Below are positions 1 to 8,425 of a stretch of 64,000 nt of DNA, in pieces. The translations under genes were made by a program, and so were the position numbers. Origin of the DNA: Corynebacterium faecale (GTDB lineage: Bacteria; Actinomycetota; Actinomycetes; Mycobacteriales; Mycobacteriaceae); contig NZ_CP047204.1 in NCBI RefSeq assembly GCF_030408735.1, positions 930,001 through 994,000 on the forward strand. Direction: 5' to 3'. The stretch's first letter is position 1. Every line of letters begins with the position of its first letter. Below the pieces are notes generated by a model. It ran no database searches. It worked only from the letters and a program-made list of their open reading frames with translations, and was not told the DNA's origin.

Positions 1-2
1 GT

Positions 3-488
3 CTGTTGGCGCATGATTTCAGCATTGCGGTGGTGGCGAACCTGGTCGGCTTTGCTGCCACCAGCAGCCTGACGCGCGCTTTTCGACGCCACACCAACGC
101 CACCCCCTCCTCCTTCACCACCAGTTCGATCGGCATGGGCAGCGCCGGACTTCCACCTGCCATCCCCGCGCGAACCACCTTCGCGGAGGCTCAACGGGAT
201 CAGCAGTTGTGGATCTACAGCGGAACCGCCACGGTGACCACCCCCGGCTATTGCCGATTCCTCGCACAGGGGGACATGGCGACCATCCCCGCCGGCACCC
301 ACACCCGCATAGATGTGGCTGCCGGATCCATCGCGATTCCCGTACCTGTGGGGGTGGGGGAGCAGGGTATGAGCTTGCGTGACATCGTGTGTGATGCGCC
401 AGTGGCTGGGCTGACAATCCTGGAGCAGGGCAGGTGGTCAAGCCTCAGTGAGGAGCTCCTCAACACACCCATTCCGGTGGTCTTATAG
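3..488 (+). CDS. AraC-family transcriptional regulator, C-terminal part (5' end outside window)
   Basis: The reading frame is open to the left edge, so the gene is cut by the window. The first ~38 visible residues fit the second helix-turn-helix of the AraC/XylS family ([20 protein letters not shown], then TPSSF). The following ~115 residues contain a cupin-like stretch ([10 protein letters not shown], then a GD and IPAGTH pattern), which is unusual because AraC proteins normally carry the sensor before the DNA-binding domain. In C. glutamicum the AraC-type iron regulator gene ripA lies close to greA and mca, so this could be its counterpart. That identification rests on remembered position only. 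An internal TTG at 6 is not a convincing start. Confidence 0.75.
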   Translation: MLAHDFSIAVVANLVGFAATSSLTRAFRRHTNATPSSFTTSSIGMGSAGLPPAIPARTTFAEAQRDQQLWIYSGTATVTTPGYCRFLAQGDMATIPAGTHTRIDVAAGSIAIPVPVGVGEQGMSLRDIVCDAPVAGLTILEQGRWSSLSEELLNTPIPVVL

Positions 489-573
489 ATTCGGGGGTAC
501 TGGGAACAAAACCCGATCAACGCTCGTTGGTAGTGCAGTAGTGCAAAATCTAACGAAAGGATCGGGGACTCTT

Positions 574-1389
574 TTGCGTAGCAGTAATCCCGTTTTCAGT
601 TCACTGACGGACACCCAACGGAACCACGGACAGAACCCTTACGGCGGTTACGATCAGTTCGGGGGCCAGTACCAGACTCAGGCTCCTGTTAAATCTGAAC
701 GTTCGATGACCGTGGATGATGTGATTACCAAGACCGGGATCACACTCGCAGTTATCGTTGCCTTCGCACTTCTCAACTTCGGCATCATGCTCTTCGTGAG
801 CCCTGGCCTGTCGATGATCCTCACCATCGTCGGTGCCATCGGTGGTTTCATCACCGTGTTGGTGGCCACCTTCGGCAAAAAATACGGCTCTGCAGCGGTT
901 ACCCTGATCTACGCGGCTTTCGAAGGTCTTTTCGTCGGCGGTATCTCCCTGCTGTTCTCCGGGTTCCTCGTGGGTCAGGCAGGGGCCGGCGCACTGATCG
1001 GTCAGGCGGTCCTGGGCACCATGGGTGTGTTCCTGGGCATGTTGTTTGTTTATAAGACCGGCGCCATCAAGGTCACTCCCAAGTTCAACCGCATCATCAC
1101 CTCCATGATGATCGGTGTCCTGGTGCTGGTGCTGGGCAACCTGCTCATGGCCCTGCTCGGTTTTGGTAACCCACTGCGTGACGGCGGCATGCTGGCCATC
1201 GTCTTCTCCCTGGTCTGCATCGGGCTGGCAGCGTTCAGCTTCCTCACCGATTTTGATGCAGCTGACCGCATGGTCCGCGAAGGTGTCCCGGCACGGATGG
1301 CCTGGGGTGTTGCCCTTGGCCTGGCCGTCACCCTGGTCTGGCTCTACACTGAGATCCTCCGCCTGCTCAGCTACTTCCGAGGCGACTAA
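574..1389 (+). CDS. Bax inhibitor-1 / YccA-like integral membrane protein
   Basis: 271 residues from a TTG at 574, chosen because GAAAGGA lies about 14 bases upstream; the longer frame from 448 would overlap the AraC gene. After a ~45-residue polar Gly/Gln/Tyr-rich N-terminus there are about seven hydrophobic helices. The C-terminal pattern FLTDFDAADRMV, W..A.GL and LYTEILRLL is typical of the UPF0005/Bax inhibitor-1 group (YccA type). Bacterial members are thought to act as membrane channels or protease modulators, but the function here is unknown. A strong terminator follows directly. Confidence 0.85.
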   Translation: MRSSNPVFSSLTDTQRNHGQNPYGGYDQFGGQYQTQAPVKSERSMTVDDVITKTGITLAVIVAFALLNFGIMLFVSPGLSMILTIVGAIGGFITVLVATFGKKYGSAAVTLIYAAFEGLFVGGISLLFSGFLVGQAGAGALIGQAVLGTMGVFLGMLFVYKTGAIKVTPKFNRIITSMMIGVLVLVLGNLLMALLGFGNPLRDGGMLAIVFSLVCIGLAAFSFLTDFDAADRMVREGVPARMAWGVALGLAVTLVWLYTEILRLLSYFRGD

Positions 1390-1415
1390 TCCGGTGTGAA
1401 AATCGCAGAGCACGC

Positions 1416-1470
1416 ATAAAGCTCACGGCCCGCATCACCTCGTGGAGAGGATGCGGGCCGTGAGCTTTAT
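1416..1470. terminator. Bidirectional hairpin terminator between convergent genes
   Basis: Perfect 21-bp inverted repeat (1416-1436 and 1450-1470) with a 13-base loop, lying between the stop of the Bax-inhibitor-like gene and the stop of the oppositely oriented lipoprotein gene. The arms end in T/A-rich bases, so it can serve both strands. Confidence 0.85.
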
Positions 1471-1494
1471 GTATGTGTAAAACCCGATGGGTTA

Positions 1495-1968
1495 CTACAG
1501 GGCGATTACCTGGCCATCGACCTCAACCTGGGAGAACACCAGGCCCTGGGAGGTCTCGGTGGGGAAGGTCAGTTCGACCTCGACGCCCTCGGTGATTTCC
1601 TGGGTACCTTCAGCGGTGAAGATGATGCGGGAGGCGGTGCCGGTTGCGGCATCCTCATCCCAGGCATCCCACTCAATGTCGGTGAGCTGATCGCTGTTGT
1701 CAGCGCAGTTCAGGGAGATGATCTGTGGCTCCTGTGCAGGGGCAGCCACACAGTCGATATAACCGGGGAGAGCCTCGGCTGCCACGGCGGTGGTGGTGGC
1801 GGTGGTTGTGGACGCAGCGGTGGTGGTGGCGCTCGTCGGAGCAGCAACACCGGTGGCGGTATCAACCTTGAGGTCAGAATCGACCTCGGATGGGGAACAC
1901 GCGGTAAGGGCAAGTGCAGCCACAGCGGTGGTGCCGGTGATCAGGAGCTTATGTGAAAGGGAGGTCAT
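1495..1968 (-). CDS. Putative lipoprotein downstream of greA
   Basis: 157 residues from the ATG at 1968. A short positive N-terminus and hydrophobic core end in LTAC with Cys at residue 24, a lipobox, so the mature protein is probably lipid-anchored outside the membrane. A Thr/Ala low-complexity linker (about residues 40-65) precedes an acidic C-terminal domain with two Cys residues. I recognise no family. The gene starts 14 bases after greA, and the AAGGA ribosome site overlaps the greA stop codon, so the two are probably co-transcribed. A TTG at 1977 is an alternative start but sits too close to that site. Confidence 0.75.
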   Translation of the reverse strand: MTSLSHKLLITGTTAVAALALTACSPSEVDSDLKVDTATGVAAPTSATTTAASTTTATTTAVAAEALPGYIDCVAAPAQEPQIISLNCADNSDQLTDIEWDAWDEDAATGTASRIIFTAEGTQEITEGVEVELTFPTETSQGLVFSQVEVDGQVIAL

Positions 1969-1982
1969 GAAGATCAAAATCC

Positions 1983-2507
1983 TTAGTTCTTGTCGCGGAG
2001 AGACGCGGCCTTCTCAGAATTATATGGCTCAGCCGCAACAATCGTAACTGATACCACGGTGCCATTGGGAGTCGTGTACTCACGGGTTTCACCCTCGTGC
2101 GCACCCAGGATGGAGGCACCGAGTGGGGACTGCTCGGAGTAGGTCTCCAGATCGGGGTTCTCGGAGGCCGCAGCGCGGGTACCGATCAGGAAGGTTTCCT
2201 TGTCGGACTCATCACCGTCGTAGTAGACGTGGACGACGGAGCCGACGTTGGCCACACCTTCGACGATGTCCGCGCGCTCAGTGGTGGCGTTGGCCAGAAC
2301 CTCGGAGATCTGCTTGATGCGGGCCTCCTCCTGGTCCTGCATCTCACGGGCGGCGTCATAGCCGGCGTTCTCCTTGAGGTCACCCTCCTCACGACGCTCG
2401 TTGATCTCAGCGGCGACGACGGGGCGGCGGGCAATGAGGGTGTTGAGCTCTTCTTCCAGCTTGGCCTTGGTTTCAGGCGTGATGTACTGCTTTGGTGCAC
2501 TTGCCAT
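1983..2507 (-). CDS. greA: Transcription elongation factor GreA
   Basis: 174 residues, slightly longer than the usual ~158-164. GreA rescues backtracked RNA polymerase by stimulating cleavage of the nascent RNA from the secondary channel. The N-terminal coiled coil (about residues 10-80) contains GDLKENAGYDAARE, with the Asp and Glu at the tip that hold the catalytic Mg2+. The C-terminal FKBP-like domain follows, with SPLGASILGAHEGE. GreA sits near mca in mycobacteria too. The downstream lipoprotein gene is probably in the same transcript. Confidence 0.95.
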   Translation of the reverse strand: MASAPKQYITPETKAKLEEELNTLIARRPVVAAEINERREEGDLKENAGYDAAREMQDQEEARIKQISEVLANATTERADIVEGVANVGSVVHVYYDGDESDKETFLIGTRAAASENPDLETYSEQSPLGASILGAHEGETREYTTPNGTVVSVTIVAAEPYNSEKAASLRDKN

Positions 2508-2686
2508 GGTGATAACCCTCCCGGGAACAGATCAGAGGCGGATCGCTGGACCAACCTTAAGGTCTGCATGACTCAGGCCCCGGGGAAAACCGGGGCCAAC
2601 ATTCAGGTTTGTGCATGCAGAAGTTGACCAGCGATGTCAACGTACGTTTTCTGGGTGTGATTTTAGCACAGCCCATCCGGGGCGAT

Positions 2687-3172
2687 TTACAGGTTCATAT
2701 GGGATGGGATGGTGGTGGAGCAACCGTAGACGCCGCCGGACACTGCAGGCTCCCGGGTGGGGATCTGTGTGGTGATACGCACCACGGTGGATGAACTCGG
2801 TTCCACGAGGATCTCGCGGCGACCGACCTCCGCATGGGAATAGGCCAGTGCGGTGACGATGCAGTAGGTGGGAACCTCGGGGTTTTCCCTGGTGACATCC
2901 ACATCCATCTGGAACGTGGAGTCGTCGATACGCTCGAATGCGCCCATTGATCCCGTGACCGTCTCGGCTTCACGACGCTGCAGGAACTGGACGAGTGCGA
3001 TCACCAGTGCCAACACAATGACCACGGCTAGAACTGCGATGACCTTGCCTGACCAGTTGTTGGTGGCCATCGTCTCCCGGTTTCCGCGGTAGCGGGAGAC
3101 CGGACGCTCCGGGGAGTCGGAGGCGTTGGAAGGGGAGTTGGGGTTAGTGCTCATAGCGGAATTCGTCGACAT
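2687..3172 (-). CDS. DUF4307-like single-pass membrane protein
   Basis: 161 residues from the ATG at 3172. A polar Ser/Asn/Pro-rich N-terminus leads to one transmembrane helix (about residues 43-63), then a ~95-residue extracytoplasmic domain with two Cys residues (PTYCIV and YGCST). This layout fits the actinobacterial DUF4307 family, whose role is unknown. The gene diverges from mca, as its homologues commonly do. The start is uncertain: ATGs at 3154 and 3172 are both possible and neither has a well-placed ribosome site. Confidence 0.7.
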   Translation of the reverse strand: MSTNSAMSTNPNSPSNASDSPERPVSRYRGNRETMATNNWSGKVIAVLAVVIVLALVIALVQFLQRREAETVTGSMGAFERIDDSTFQMDVDVTRENPEVPTYCIVTALAYSHAEVGRREILVEPSSSTVVRITTQIPTREPAVSGGVYGCSTTIPSHMNL

Positions 3173-3396
3173 CCTAAAACAGCCGTGCATGGGACACACC
3201 ACCGCACCATCCACAGTGGATATGGCGGGAACGTGTGTGGATTCTCCTCAACATCTTAGTCACACTTGGGCGAAGCGATAACCGGGGTCGCCGGGGATGC
3301 GTCTATCATTGACTGAATACATATCAACAAAATGCCCGAGAGCAGTTTTCACGGAAGCCCTGATCCCCGTCGGCTTCCAAGGAAGGATGAATACAC

Positions 3397-4272
3397 GTGA
3401 GTGGTCTACGCCTCCTGGCGATCCACGCCCACCCCGACGACGAGTCCAGCAAGGGCGCTGCCACGATGGCTCGTTATGTCTCCGAGGGCCACAAGGTCAT
3501 GGTGGTGACATGCACGGGCGGTGAACGCGGTGACATCCTCAACCCCGCCATGGACAGGCCCGGAGTGCTGGAGAACATCCCGGCGATCCGTCGCGATGAA
3601 ATGGCGCAGGCCATGGAGATCCTTGGTACCGAGCACCGCTGGTTGGACTATGAAGATTCAGGTCTGCCACAGGGCGATCCTCTGCCACCACTCCCGGAGG
3701 GCTGTTTCGCCCTGGCAGACAGCGATGAGGTCACCCGTGAACTGGTGGGCATTCTCCGTGATTTCCGCCCCCACGTGATCATCACCTATGACGAGAACGG
3801 CGGCTACCCGCACCCTGACCACCTCAAGGTCCATGAGGTGTCCATGCTCGCGTGGGACAGGTCCGGCGATGCGGATTATGCCCCTGAACTCGGTGAGGCC
3901 TGGACCCCGCTGAAGTTGTACTACTCCCACGGGTTCATCCGTCAGCGCATGCAGATGTTCCACGACCGTCTGGTCCTCATGGGCCAGCCCAGCCCGTATG
4001 CACCGATGATTGAACGGTGGGAGGAAAATAAGGCTGACATCATGGCGCGGGTGACCACCCAGGTCACCTGTGATGCCTTCTTCGGCAAGCGTGATGATGC
4101 CCTGCGATCCCATGCCACCCAGATCGACCCTGCCGGTGCCTTCTTTGGGACTCCGGTGGAGGTGCAGCGTAGGCTATGGCCAACCGAGGAATTCGAACTG
4201 GCGAAGACCAGGGTGAAAACCTCAATCCCGGAGGATGACCTGTTTGCGGGTATTGACCCGGATACGGAATAG
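3397..4272 (+). CDS. mca: Mycothiol S-conjugate amidase
   Basis: 291 residues from a GTG with AAGGAAGGA 8-10 bases upstream. Mca cleaves mycothiol-drug conjugates at the amide bond to give a mercapturic acid for export and GlcN-Ins for mycothiol recycling. It is a LmbE/PIG-L-fold zinc enzyme: AHPDDE at residues 11-16 supplies His and Asp zinc ligands and the catalytic Asp, and HPDH near residue 142 supplies the third ligand. Close paralogue MshB (the biosynthetic deacetylase) is the alternative, but the greA/mca neighbourhood and the following small membrane gene favour Mca. Confidence 0.92.
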   Translation: MSGLRLLAIHAHPDDESSKGAATMARYVSEGHKVMVVTCTGGERGDILNPAMDRPGVLENIPAIRRDEMAQAMEILGTEHRWLDYEDSGLPQGDPLPPLPEGCFALADSDEVTRELVGILRDFRPHVIITYDENGGYPHPDHLKVHEVSMLAWDRSGDADYAPELGEAWTPLKLYYSHGFIRQRMQMFHDRLVLMGQPSPYAPMIERWEENKADIMARVTTQVTCDAFFGKRDDALRSHATQIDPAGAFFGTPVEVQRRLWPTEEFELAKTRVKTSIPEDDLFAGIDPDTE

Positions 4273-4320
4273 TCTAGTGTGTCCCCACGGATCAGATCCT
4301 TTTAGGAAGGACCCCCAGGC

Positions 4321-4641
4321 GTGATTGACATCAGCCCACTGTTGAACACCGCATCCAGCGTGTACAACAACACGAACACCTTTATCCTCGCCCAGCAGCA
4401 GCAGGGCGGGCCACTCGGCCCCGAGTTCGGTAAGGCCTCTCCCATCGGCCTGCTCATCCTGGCGCTCATGGGTGCGGCCATCCTCACCTTGGGTTGGATG
4501 TTCCACCGCCGCTGGTCACGGATGAACCGTCGCCGGATCTTCGCCGAGCGCCACGGCCTGGATCCCTTTGACATCGAAGGTGTGAAGAAAGCCATGGCAG
4601 AGGTCGGCCTGAATGATAAGTCGAAGAAGGGCTTCCTTTAA
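4321..4641 (+). CDS. Small single-pass membrane protein downstream of mca
   Basis: 106 residues, GTG start with AGGAAGG 10 bases upstream. One hydrophobic helix lies at about residues 41-61, followed by a strongly basic segment (HRRWSRMNRRR) and a soluble tail. The N-terminal 40 residues contain a Gln run. A gene of this kind follows mca in mycobacteria as well, so conserved linkage to mycothiol metabolism is likely, though no function is known. Confidence 0.75.
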   Translation: MIDISPLLNTASSVYNNTNTFILAQQQQGGPLGPEFGKASPIGLLILALMGAAILTLGWMFHRRWSRMNRRRIFAERHGLDPFDIEGVKKAMAEVGLNDKSKKGFL

Positions 4642-4667
4642 GTAGGAAGTGTGTTAAGGTCTCCATC

Positions 4668-4742
4668 ATGTTCGCAGCACGATTTTATTTTCCGACCGGC
4701 TCCGGGGCCTCTCCTCGCATGCTGGCCGTTAAACGTGCCTAG
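4668..4742 (+). CDS. Candidate Phe/Tyr leader peptide of the DAHP synthase gene
   Basis: 24-codon ORF, ATG at 4668 with AAGG 8 bases upstream and stop TAG at 4740-4742. The peptide begins MFAARFYFPTGSG; Phe-Tyr-Phe are consecutive codons 6-8 (4683-4691) and Phe is also codon 2. It sits between the small membrane gene and the DAHP synthase gene and is followed by a strong intrinsic terminator at 4770-4808. This is the layout of ribosome-mediated attenuation in response to charged tRNA-Phe and tRNA-Tyr, the feedback end products of the pathway. Translation of the peptide is inferred. Confidence 0.7.
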   Translation: MFAARFYFPTGSGASPRMLAVKRA

Positions 4743-4769
4743 CTAAACGCGAACAAGATCCAGGAGCCG
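4697..4769 (+). promoter_or_regulatory. Attenuator pairing segments in the DAHP synthase leader
   Basis: CGGCTCC (4697-4703), starting six bases after the Phe-Tyr-Phe codons, is perfectly complementary to GGAGCCG (4763-4769), which abuts the terminator arm. A ribosome stalled at Phe/Tyr would cover the first segment. GGAG (4763-4766) would then be free to pair with CTCC inside the terminator's left arm. The pairing is visible; the switching logic is inference. Confidence 0.5.
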
Positions 4770-4808
4770 AGCAGCACCTCCCCGCAAGGGTTGAGGGGCT
4801 GCTTTTTT
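4770..4808 (+). terminator. Intrinsic terminator / attenuator upstream of the DAHP synthase gene
   Basis: Arms AGCAGC (4770-4775) and GCTGCT (4798-4803), extended inward by CCTC/GAGG after one mismatch and by CCC/GGG across a TT bulge. The loop is GCAA, and T6 (4803-4808) follows. It lies 59 bases before the DAHP synthase start, so it acts before the gene, as an attenuator would. Confidence 0.8.
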
Positions 4809-4867
4809 GTTACCCAGATTATTCTCACCAAAATACCGCCCCACTGCGAAAGGCAGATCCGAAGACA

Positions 4868-5971
4868 ATGAGCGCCCCAGTATCCCTGACCAACCCGGCA
4901 TCCACCAGCAATAAGCGTGTGGTGGCCTTCCATGATCTGCCGAGCCCGGTGGAGTTGGTGTCCAGCAACCCACTGAATCCGCACCAGTCGGAGAAGGTGG
5001 AGCGTGACCGCCAGGAGATCGCGGATGTGTTCGCCGGTGATGATGACCGCCTCGTGGTGGTTGTCGGCCCATGTTCCGTCCACGATCCGGATGCGGCGAT
5101 CGATTACGCGAACCGTCTGGCACCTCTGGCTAAACGCCTGGACCAGGACCTTAAGATTGTGATGCGTGTGTACTTCGAGAAGCCCCGCACCACCGTGGGA
5201 TGGAAGGGTCTGATCAATGACCCGCATCTCAACGAGACCTACGATGTCGCCGAGGGGCTGCGCCTGGCCCGGAAGGTGCTGATCGATGTGGTCAACCTGG
5301 ATCTTCCTGTGGGTTGTGAGTTCCTGGAACCGAACAGCCCCCAGTACTACGCAGATGCTGTGGCCTGGGGTGCCATCGGCGCCCGCACCACTGAATCCCA
5401 GGTGCACCGCCAGCTGGCCTCCGGGATGTCCATGCCGATCGGTTTCAAGAACGGCACTGATGGCAATGTGCAGGTGGCCATTGATGCGGTGCAGTCCGCA
5501 CAGAGCCCACACTTCTTCTTTGGCACATCTGACCACGGCACTCCATCTGTCGTGGAGACCGCGGGCAACTCCAACAGCCACATCATTCTCCGTGGTGGTA
5601 CCGATGGGCCGAACCATGATGCGGAGTCCGTCGCCCGGGCCGCTGGCAAACTCGGCGAGGGTGCACGGTTGATGATTGACGCCTCCCACGCCAACTCGGG
5701 CAAGGATCACGTCCGTCAGGTCGGGGTGGTGCGTGAGATCGCTGATCAGATTGCTGCGGGCAATGACGCCATCGCCGGCATCATGATTGAATCCTTCCTG
5801 GTCGGGGGAGCCCAGAACCTCGATCCGGCAAAGCTGAAGATCAACGGTGGTGAGGGCCTGGTCTACGGGCAGTCCGTCACCGATAAGTGCGTGGATATTG
5901 ATACCACGGTGGATCTGCTGGCTGAACTGGCTGCGGCCGTGCGTGCCCGCCGTGACGCAGCCACTGCGTAG
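4868..5971 (+). CDS. aroF: 3-deoxy-D-arabino-heptulosonate-7-phosphate (DAHP) synthase, class I
   Basis: 367 residues, the usual length for class I enzymes. It condenses phosphoenolpyruvate with erythrose 4-phosphate, the first step of the shikimate pathway. Visible family signatures are GPCSVHD (about 67-73, metal-binding Cys), KPRTTVGWKG, GARTTESQ, GTDGN, and DASHANSGKDH near the C-terminus. The ~50-residue N-terminal extension is that of the feedback-inhibited AroFGH type. Corynebacteria also have a class II enzyme elsewhere; the class I copy is named aroF in C. glutamicum. Regulation by the leader peptide and attenuator just upstream is likely. Confidence 0.93.
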   Translation: MSAPVSLTNPASTSNKRVVAFHDLPSPVELVSSNPLNPHQSEKVERDRQEIADVFAGDDDRLVVVVGPCSVHDPDAAIDYANRLAPLAKRLDQDLKIVMRVYFEKPRTTVGWKGLINDPHLNETYDVAEGLRLARKVLIDVVNLDLPVGCEFLEPNSPQYYADAVAWGAIGARTTESQVHRQLASGMSMPIGFKNGTDGNVQVAIDAVQSAQSPHFFFGTSDHGTPSVVETAGNSNSHIILRGGTDGPNHDAESVARAAGKLGEGARLMIDASHANSGKDHVRQVGVVREIADQIAAGNDAIAGIMIESFLVGGAQNLDPAKLKINGGEGLVYGQSVTDKCVDIDTTVDLLAELAAAVRARRDAATA

Positions 5972-6023
5972 TGGGAATTCCTCTTGGGTGAGGGGGAGTG
6001 GGCGACAGGCCCACTCCGGGGAC

Positions 6024-6029
6024 TACACT
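6024..6029 (+). promoter_or_regulatory. -10 element TACACT for the prenyl transferase gene
   Basis: TACACT ends seven bases before the GTG at 6037, so transcription would start at or next to the start codon; no ribosome site is seen. This suggests a leaderless mRNA. Confidence 0.5.
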
Positions 6030-6036
6030 GTGAATC

Positions 6037-6807
6037 GTGTTGAACCTGCCCAGACTGCTTTATCCGGTATATGAACGCCGGCTCCTCAAGGAGCTTGAAG
6101 GCGCCAAGCAGCCTGGTCACGTCGCCATCATGTGTGATGGAAACAGGCGGTGGGCTCGTGAGGCTGGTTTTGTGGACGTCAGTCACGGTCACCGGGTGGG
6201 TGCCAAGAAGATCGGTGAAATGGTCCGCTGGTGCGATGACGTGGATGTGAAGTTAGTCACGGTCTACCTGCTGTCCACTGAGAATCTCGGCAGGGATGAA
6301 GCGGAGCTGGACCTGCTCTACGGCATCATCGGAGATGTGGTGGATGAGCTTTCCCTCCCCGAATCCAACTGCCGTGTCCGACTGGTCGGCCACCTTGATG
6401 TACTGCCTAAAGCCTTCGCGGAGCGTCTGCGCGAAACGGTATGCAAAACCGTGGATAACTCCGGTGTGGCCGTCAATATCGCGGTCGGTTATGGGGGCCG
6501 CCAGGAAATCGTGGATGCTGTCCGGGATCTGCTGGCCGCAGCCAGGGATGAGGGGAAGGACATCGAGGGCCTCATCGATGCCGTGGACGTGGATTCTATT
6601 TCCACCCACCTGTACACCTCCGGTCAACCAGACCCGGATCTGGTGATCAGGACATCAGGGGAACAGCGTCTCTCCGGTTTCATGTTATGGCAGTCGGCCT
6701 ACTCGGAGATCTGGTTCACTGATACCTACTGGCCTGCATTCCGGCGGATCGACTTCCTCCGGGCACTGCGTGACTATTCGCAGCGCAGCAGGCGTTTCGG
6801 AAAATAA
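6037..6807 (+). CDS. uppS: Short-chain (Z)-isoprenyl diphosphate synthase, UppS family
   Basis: 256 residues, GTG start. Cis-prenyltransferase signatures: IMCDGNRRWA (31-40) with the catalytic Asp34, HGHRVGAKK, LSTEN, and RTSGEQRLSGFMLWQSAYSE near the C-terminus. These enzymes add isopentenyl diphosphate units in Z configuration. The position near mca and coaA is that of the mycobacterial Rv1086 type, which makes short-chain Z,E-farnesyl diphosphate rather than full decaprenyl phosphate precursor. Product length therefore cannot be read from the name. A leaderless promoter is probable. Confidence 0.9.
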   Translation: MLNLPRLLYPVYERRLLKELEGAKQPGHVAIMCDGNRRWAREAGFVDVSHGHRVGAKKIGEMVRWCDDVDVKLVTVYLLSTENLGRDEAELDLLYGIIGDVVDELSLPESNCRVRLVGHLDVLPKAFAERLRETVCKTVDNSGVAVNIAVGYGGRQEIVDAVRDLLAAARDEGKDIEGLIDAVDVDSISTHLYTSGQPDPDLVIRTSGEQRLSGFMLWQSAYSEIWFTDTYWPAFRRIDFLRALRDYSQRSRRFGK

Positions 6808-6830
6808 GTCGCCACATTTGAAGGAGAGCA

Positions 6831-7349
6831 ATGTCCCACACGATTGTTGCGTTTGAATCCACCTACGGATCCACCAGGCAGTATGCAGATGAATTGGCAG
6901 CGCGGTGCGGTGTCAGTGCGGTGCCACTGGATGAGGCACCGGCACAACTCACCGCCCACCCCGATGCCGTGCTGGTGGTGCTGAGTCCGGTCCATGGACC
7001 CATGAATGCCGGTGCGAAGTTCATCACCGACACCGACCTGGGTTCACGCCGGGTGGCGCTGTGCACCGTCGGAATGACACTGGATGATGTCGCGGTGAAG
7101 AAGGACGGTGCAGCCCGTTCACTGGGAAACAAAGCTGATCAGGTCACGCGCTTCTATCTCCCGGGTCGTCTCAACTATTCCGAGCTGTCCACCGCACACC
7201 GCACCACCATGTGGACCGTGGTGAACATGCTCAGGGCCAAGCCGATGAAAAATGCCAATGACAAGATGATGATCGAGACCTTTGACACGGACGTTGACCG
7301 GGTGGATGCCAGCCGTCTGGACCCGGTTGTCGCCTGGACCAAACGCTAA
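6831..7349 (+). CDS. Flavodoxin-like protein
   Basis: 172 residues starting 23 bases after the prenyl transferase gene with AAGGAGAG well placed, so probably co-transcribed with it. The N-terminus VAFESTYGSTRQYADELA matches the flavodoxin phosphate-binding loop for FMN, followed by SPVHGPMNAGAKF and CTVGMT, in the manner of the HemG-type flavodoxin domain. A redox role is likely but the partner is unknown. Confidence 0.8.
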   Translation: MSHTIVAFESTYGSTRQYADELAARCGVSAVPLDEAPAQLTAHPDAVLVVLSPVHGPMNAGAKFITDTDLGSRRVALCTVGMTLDDVAVKKDGAARSLGNKADQVTRFYLPGRLNYSELSTAHRTTMWTVVNMLRAKPMKNANDKMMIETFDTDVDRVDASRLDPVVAWTKR

Positions 7350-7393
7350 ACGTCGCGGCAGGCGGCGCGTCGATAAGCACGCACGGACAGGCG

Positions 7394-8425
7394 TTAGATT
7401 TTGCGCATCCGGACGCGCTCAACCAGGTGATCCGCGCTCTTGCGGAGCACCAGTGAGGCCCGCACCCTCGTGGGCAGAATGTTCTCCACAAGGTTGGGCA
7501 GGTTGATGGACTGCCAGATCTCACGGGCCACAGCGGTGGCCTCCGGATCCCCATAATCCGCATAATGTTTGAAGTGTGCACCGGGGCGCCGGAAGGCGGT
7601 GTGACGCAGCTGCAGGAACCGGTCGATGTACCAGCGTTCAATGTCCTCGGTGCGGGCATCCACATACACACTGAAATCGAACAGATCACTGACCATCAGT
7701 GTCGGCCCGGTCTGGAGGACATTCAGGCCCTCCACAATGAGGATGTCAGGCTGATCCACCGTGATGATCTCACCCGGCACGCGGTCATAGGCGGTGTGGG
7801 AGTACACCGGAGCCTTGACATTGTATTTCCCAGATTTCACATCTGTGACAAACCTCAGCAGCGCACGCTGATCATAACTTTCCGGGAAACCTTTACGGTT
7901 CATGATCCCGCGTCGATTCAATTCAGCACCGGGGTAGAGGAATCCATCTGTGGTGACCAGATCCACCCGGGGATGGGTGTTCCACCGTTGGAGCAGCACC
8001 TGCAGTAGACGTGCGGTGGTGGACTTGCCCACCGCCACTGATCCTGCAACACCGATGATGAAGGGGACGTGGGTTCCCGGATACACGGATCCGGTGGAGG
8101 CCCCCAGGAAGGTTTCCGTGGCGGCGGTCAATTCCTGACGTGCCTTGACCTGCAGATGGATGAGACGGGACAGAGGTAGGTATACCTCCGCCACCTCCTC
8201 CAGATCAATGTTTTCTCCCAGGCCACGGAGCTCCACCACTTCCTCCTCCGTGAGCACCTGGGGCATTGATTTACGAAGTTCACGCCATTGGGGGCGGTCA
8301 AAATCCAGGTAGGGGCTGAAGTCAGGGACACGACTGGCCCCCCGCGCACCGTTGGGCGATGCCGGAAGCTGACTGGCTGACTGTCCAGGATTCTTAGCGT
8401 TGAGCGGAGCTGCCATACGTTCCAT
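7394..8425 (-). CDS. coaA: Pantothenate kinase, type I
   Basis: 343 residues. It phosphorylates pantothenate, the first step of coenzyme A synthesis, and is usually inhibited by CoA. The P-loop [12 protein letters not shown] is at 125-136; [18 protein letters not shown] and VEGLNVLQ are family signatures. The ~35-residue N-terminal extension is longer than in E. coli. The ATG at 8425 has GAAAGG just four bases upstream; an ATG at 8416 is an equally possible start. The gene is convergent with the flavodoxin gene and divergent from glyA, the same order as in mycobacteria. Confidence 0.94.
   Translation of the reverse strand: MERMAAPLNAKNPGQSASQLPASPNGARGASRVPDFSPYLDFDRPQWRELRKSMPQVLTEEEVVELRGLGENIDLEEVAEVYLPLSRLIHLQVKARQELTAATETFLGASTGSVYPGTHVPFIIGVAGSVAVGKSTTARLLQVLLQRWNTHPRVDLVTTDGFLYPGAELNRRGIMNRKGFPESYDQRALLRFVTDVKSGKYNVKAPVYSHTAYDRVPGEIITVDQPDILIVEGLNVLQTGPTLMVSDLFDFSVYVDARTEDIERWYIDRFLQLRHTAFRRPGAHFKHYADYGDPEATAVAREIWQSINLPNLVENILPTRVRASLVLRKSADHLVERVRMRKI

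Noticed and set aside
2576..2597. GGCCCCGG/CCGGGGCC hairpin before greA
   Set aside because: Strong stem but no T-run on either strand; may be a leader structure, but nothing supports a terminator call.
4739..5710. 323-codon minus-strand frame over the DAHP synthase gene
   Set aside because: Antisense to a clearly recognised enzyme and covering its attenuator; no family features.
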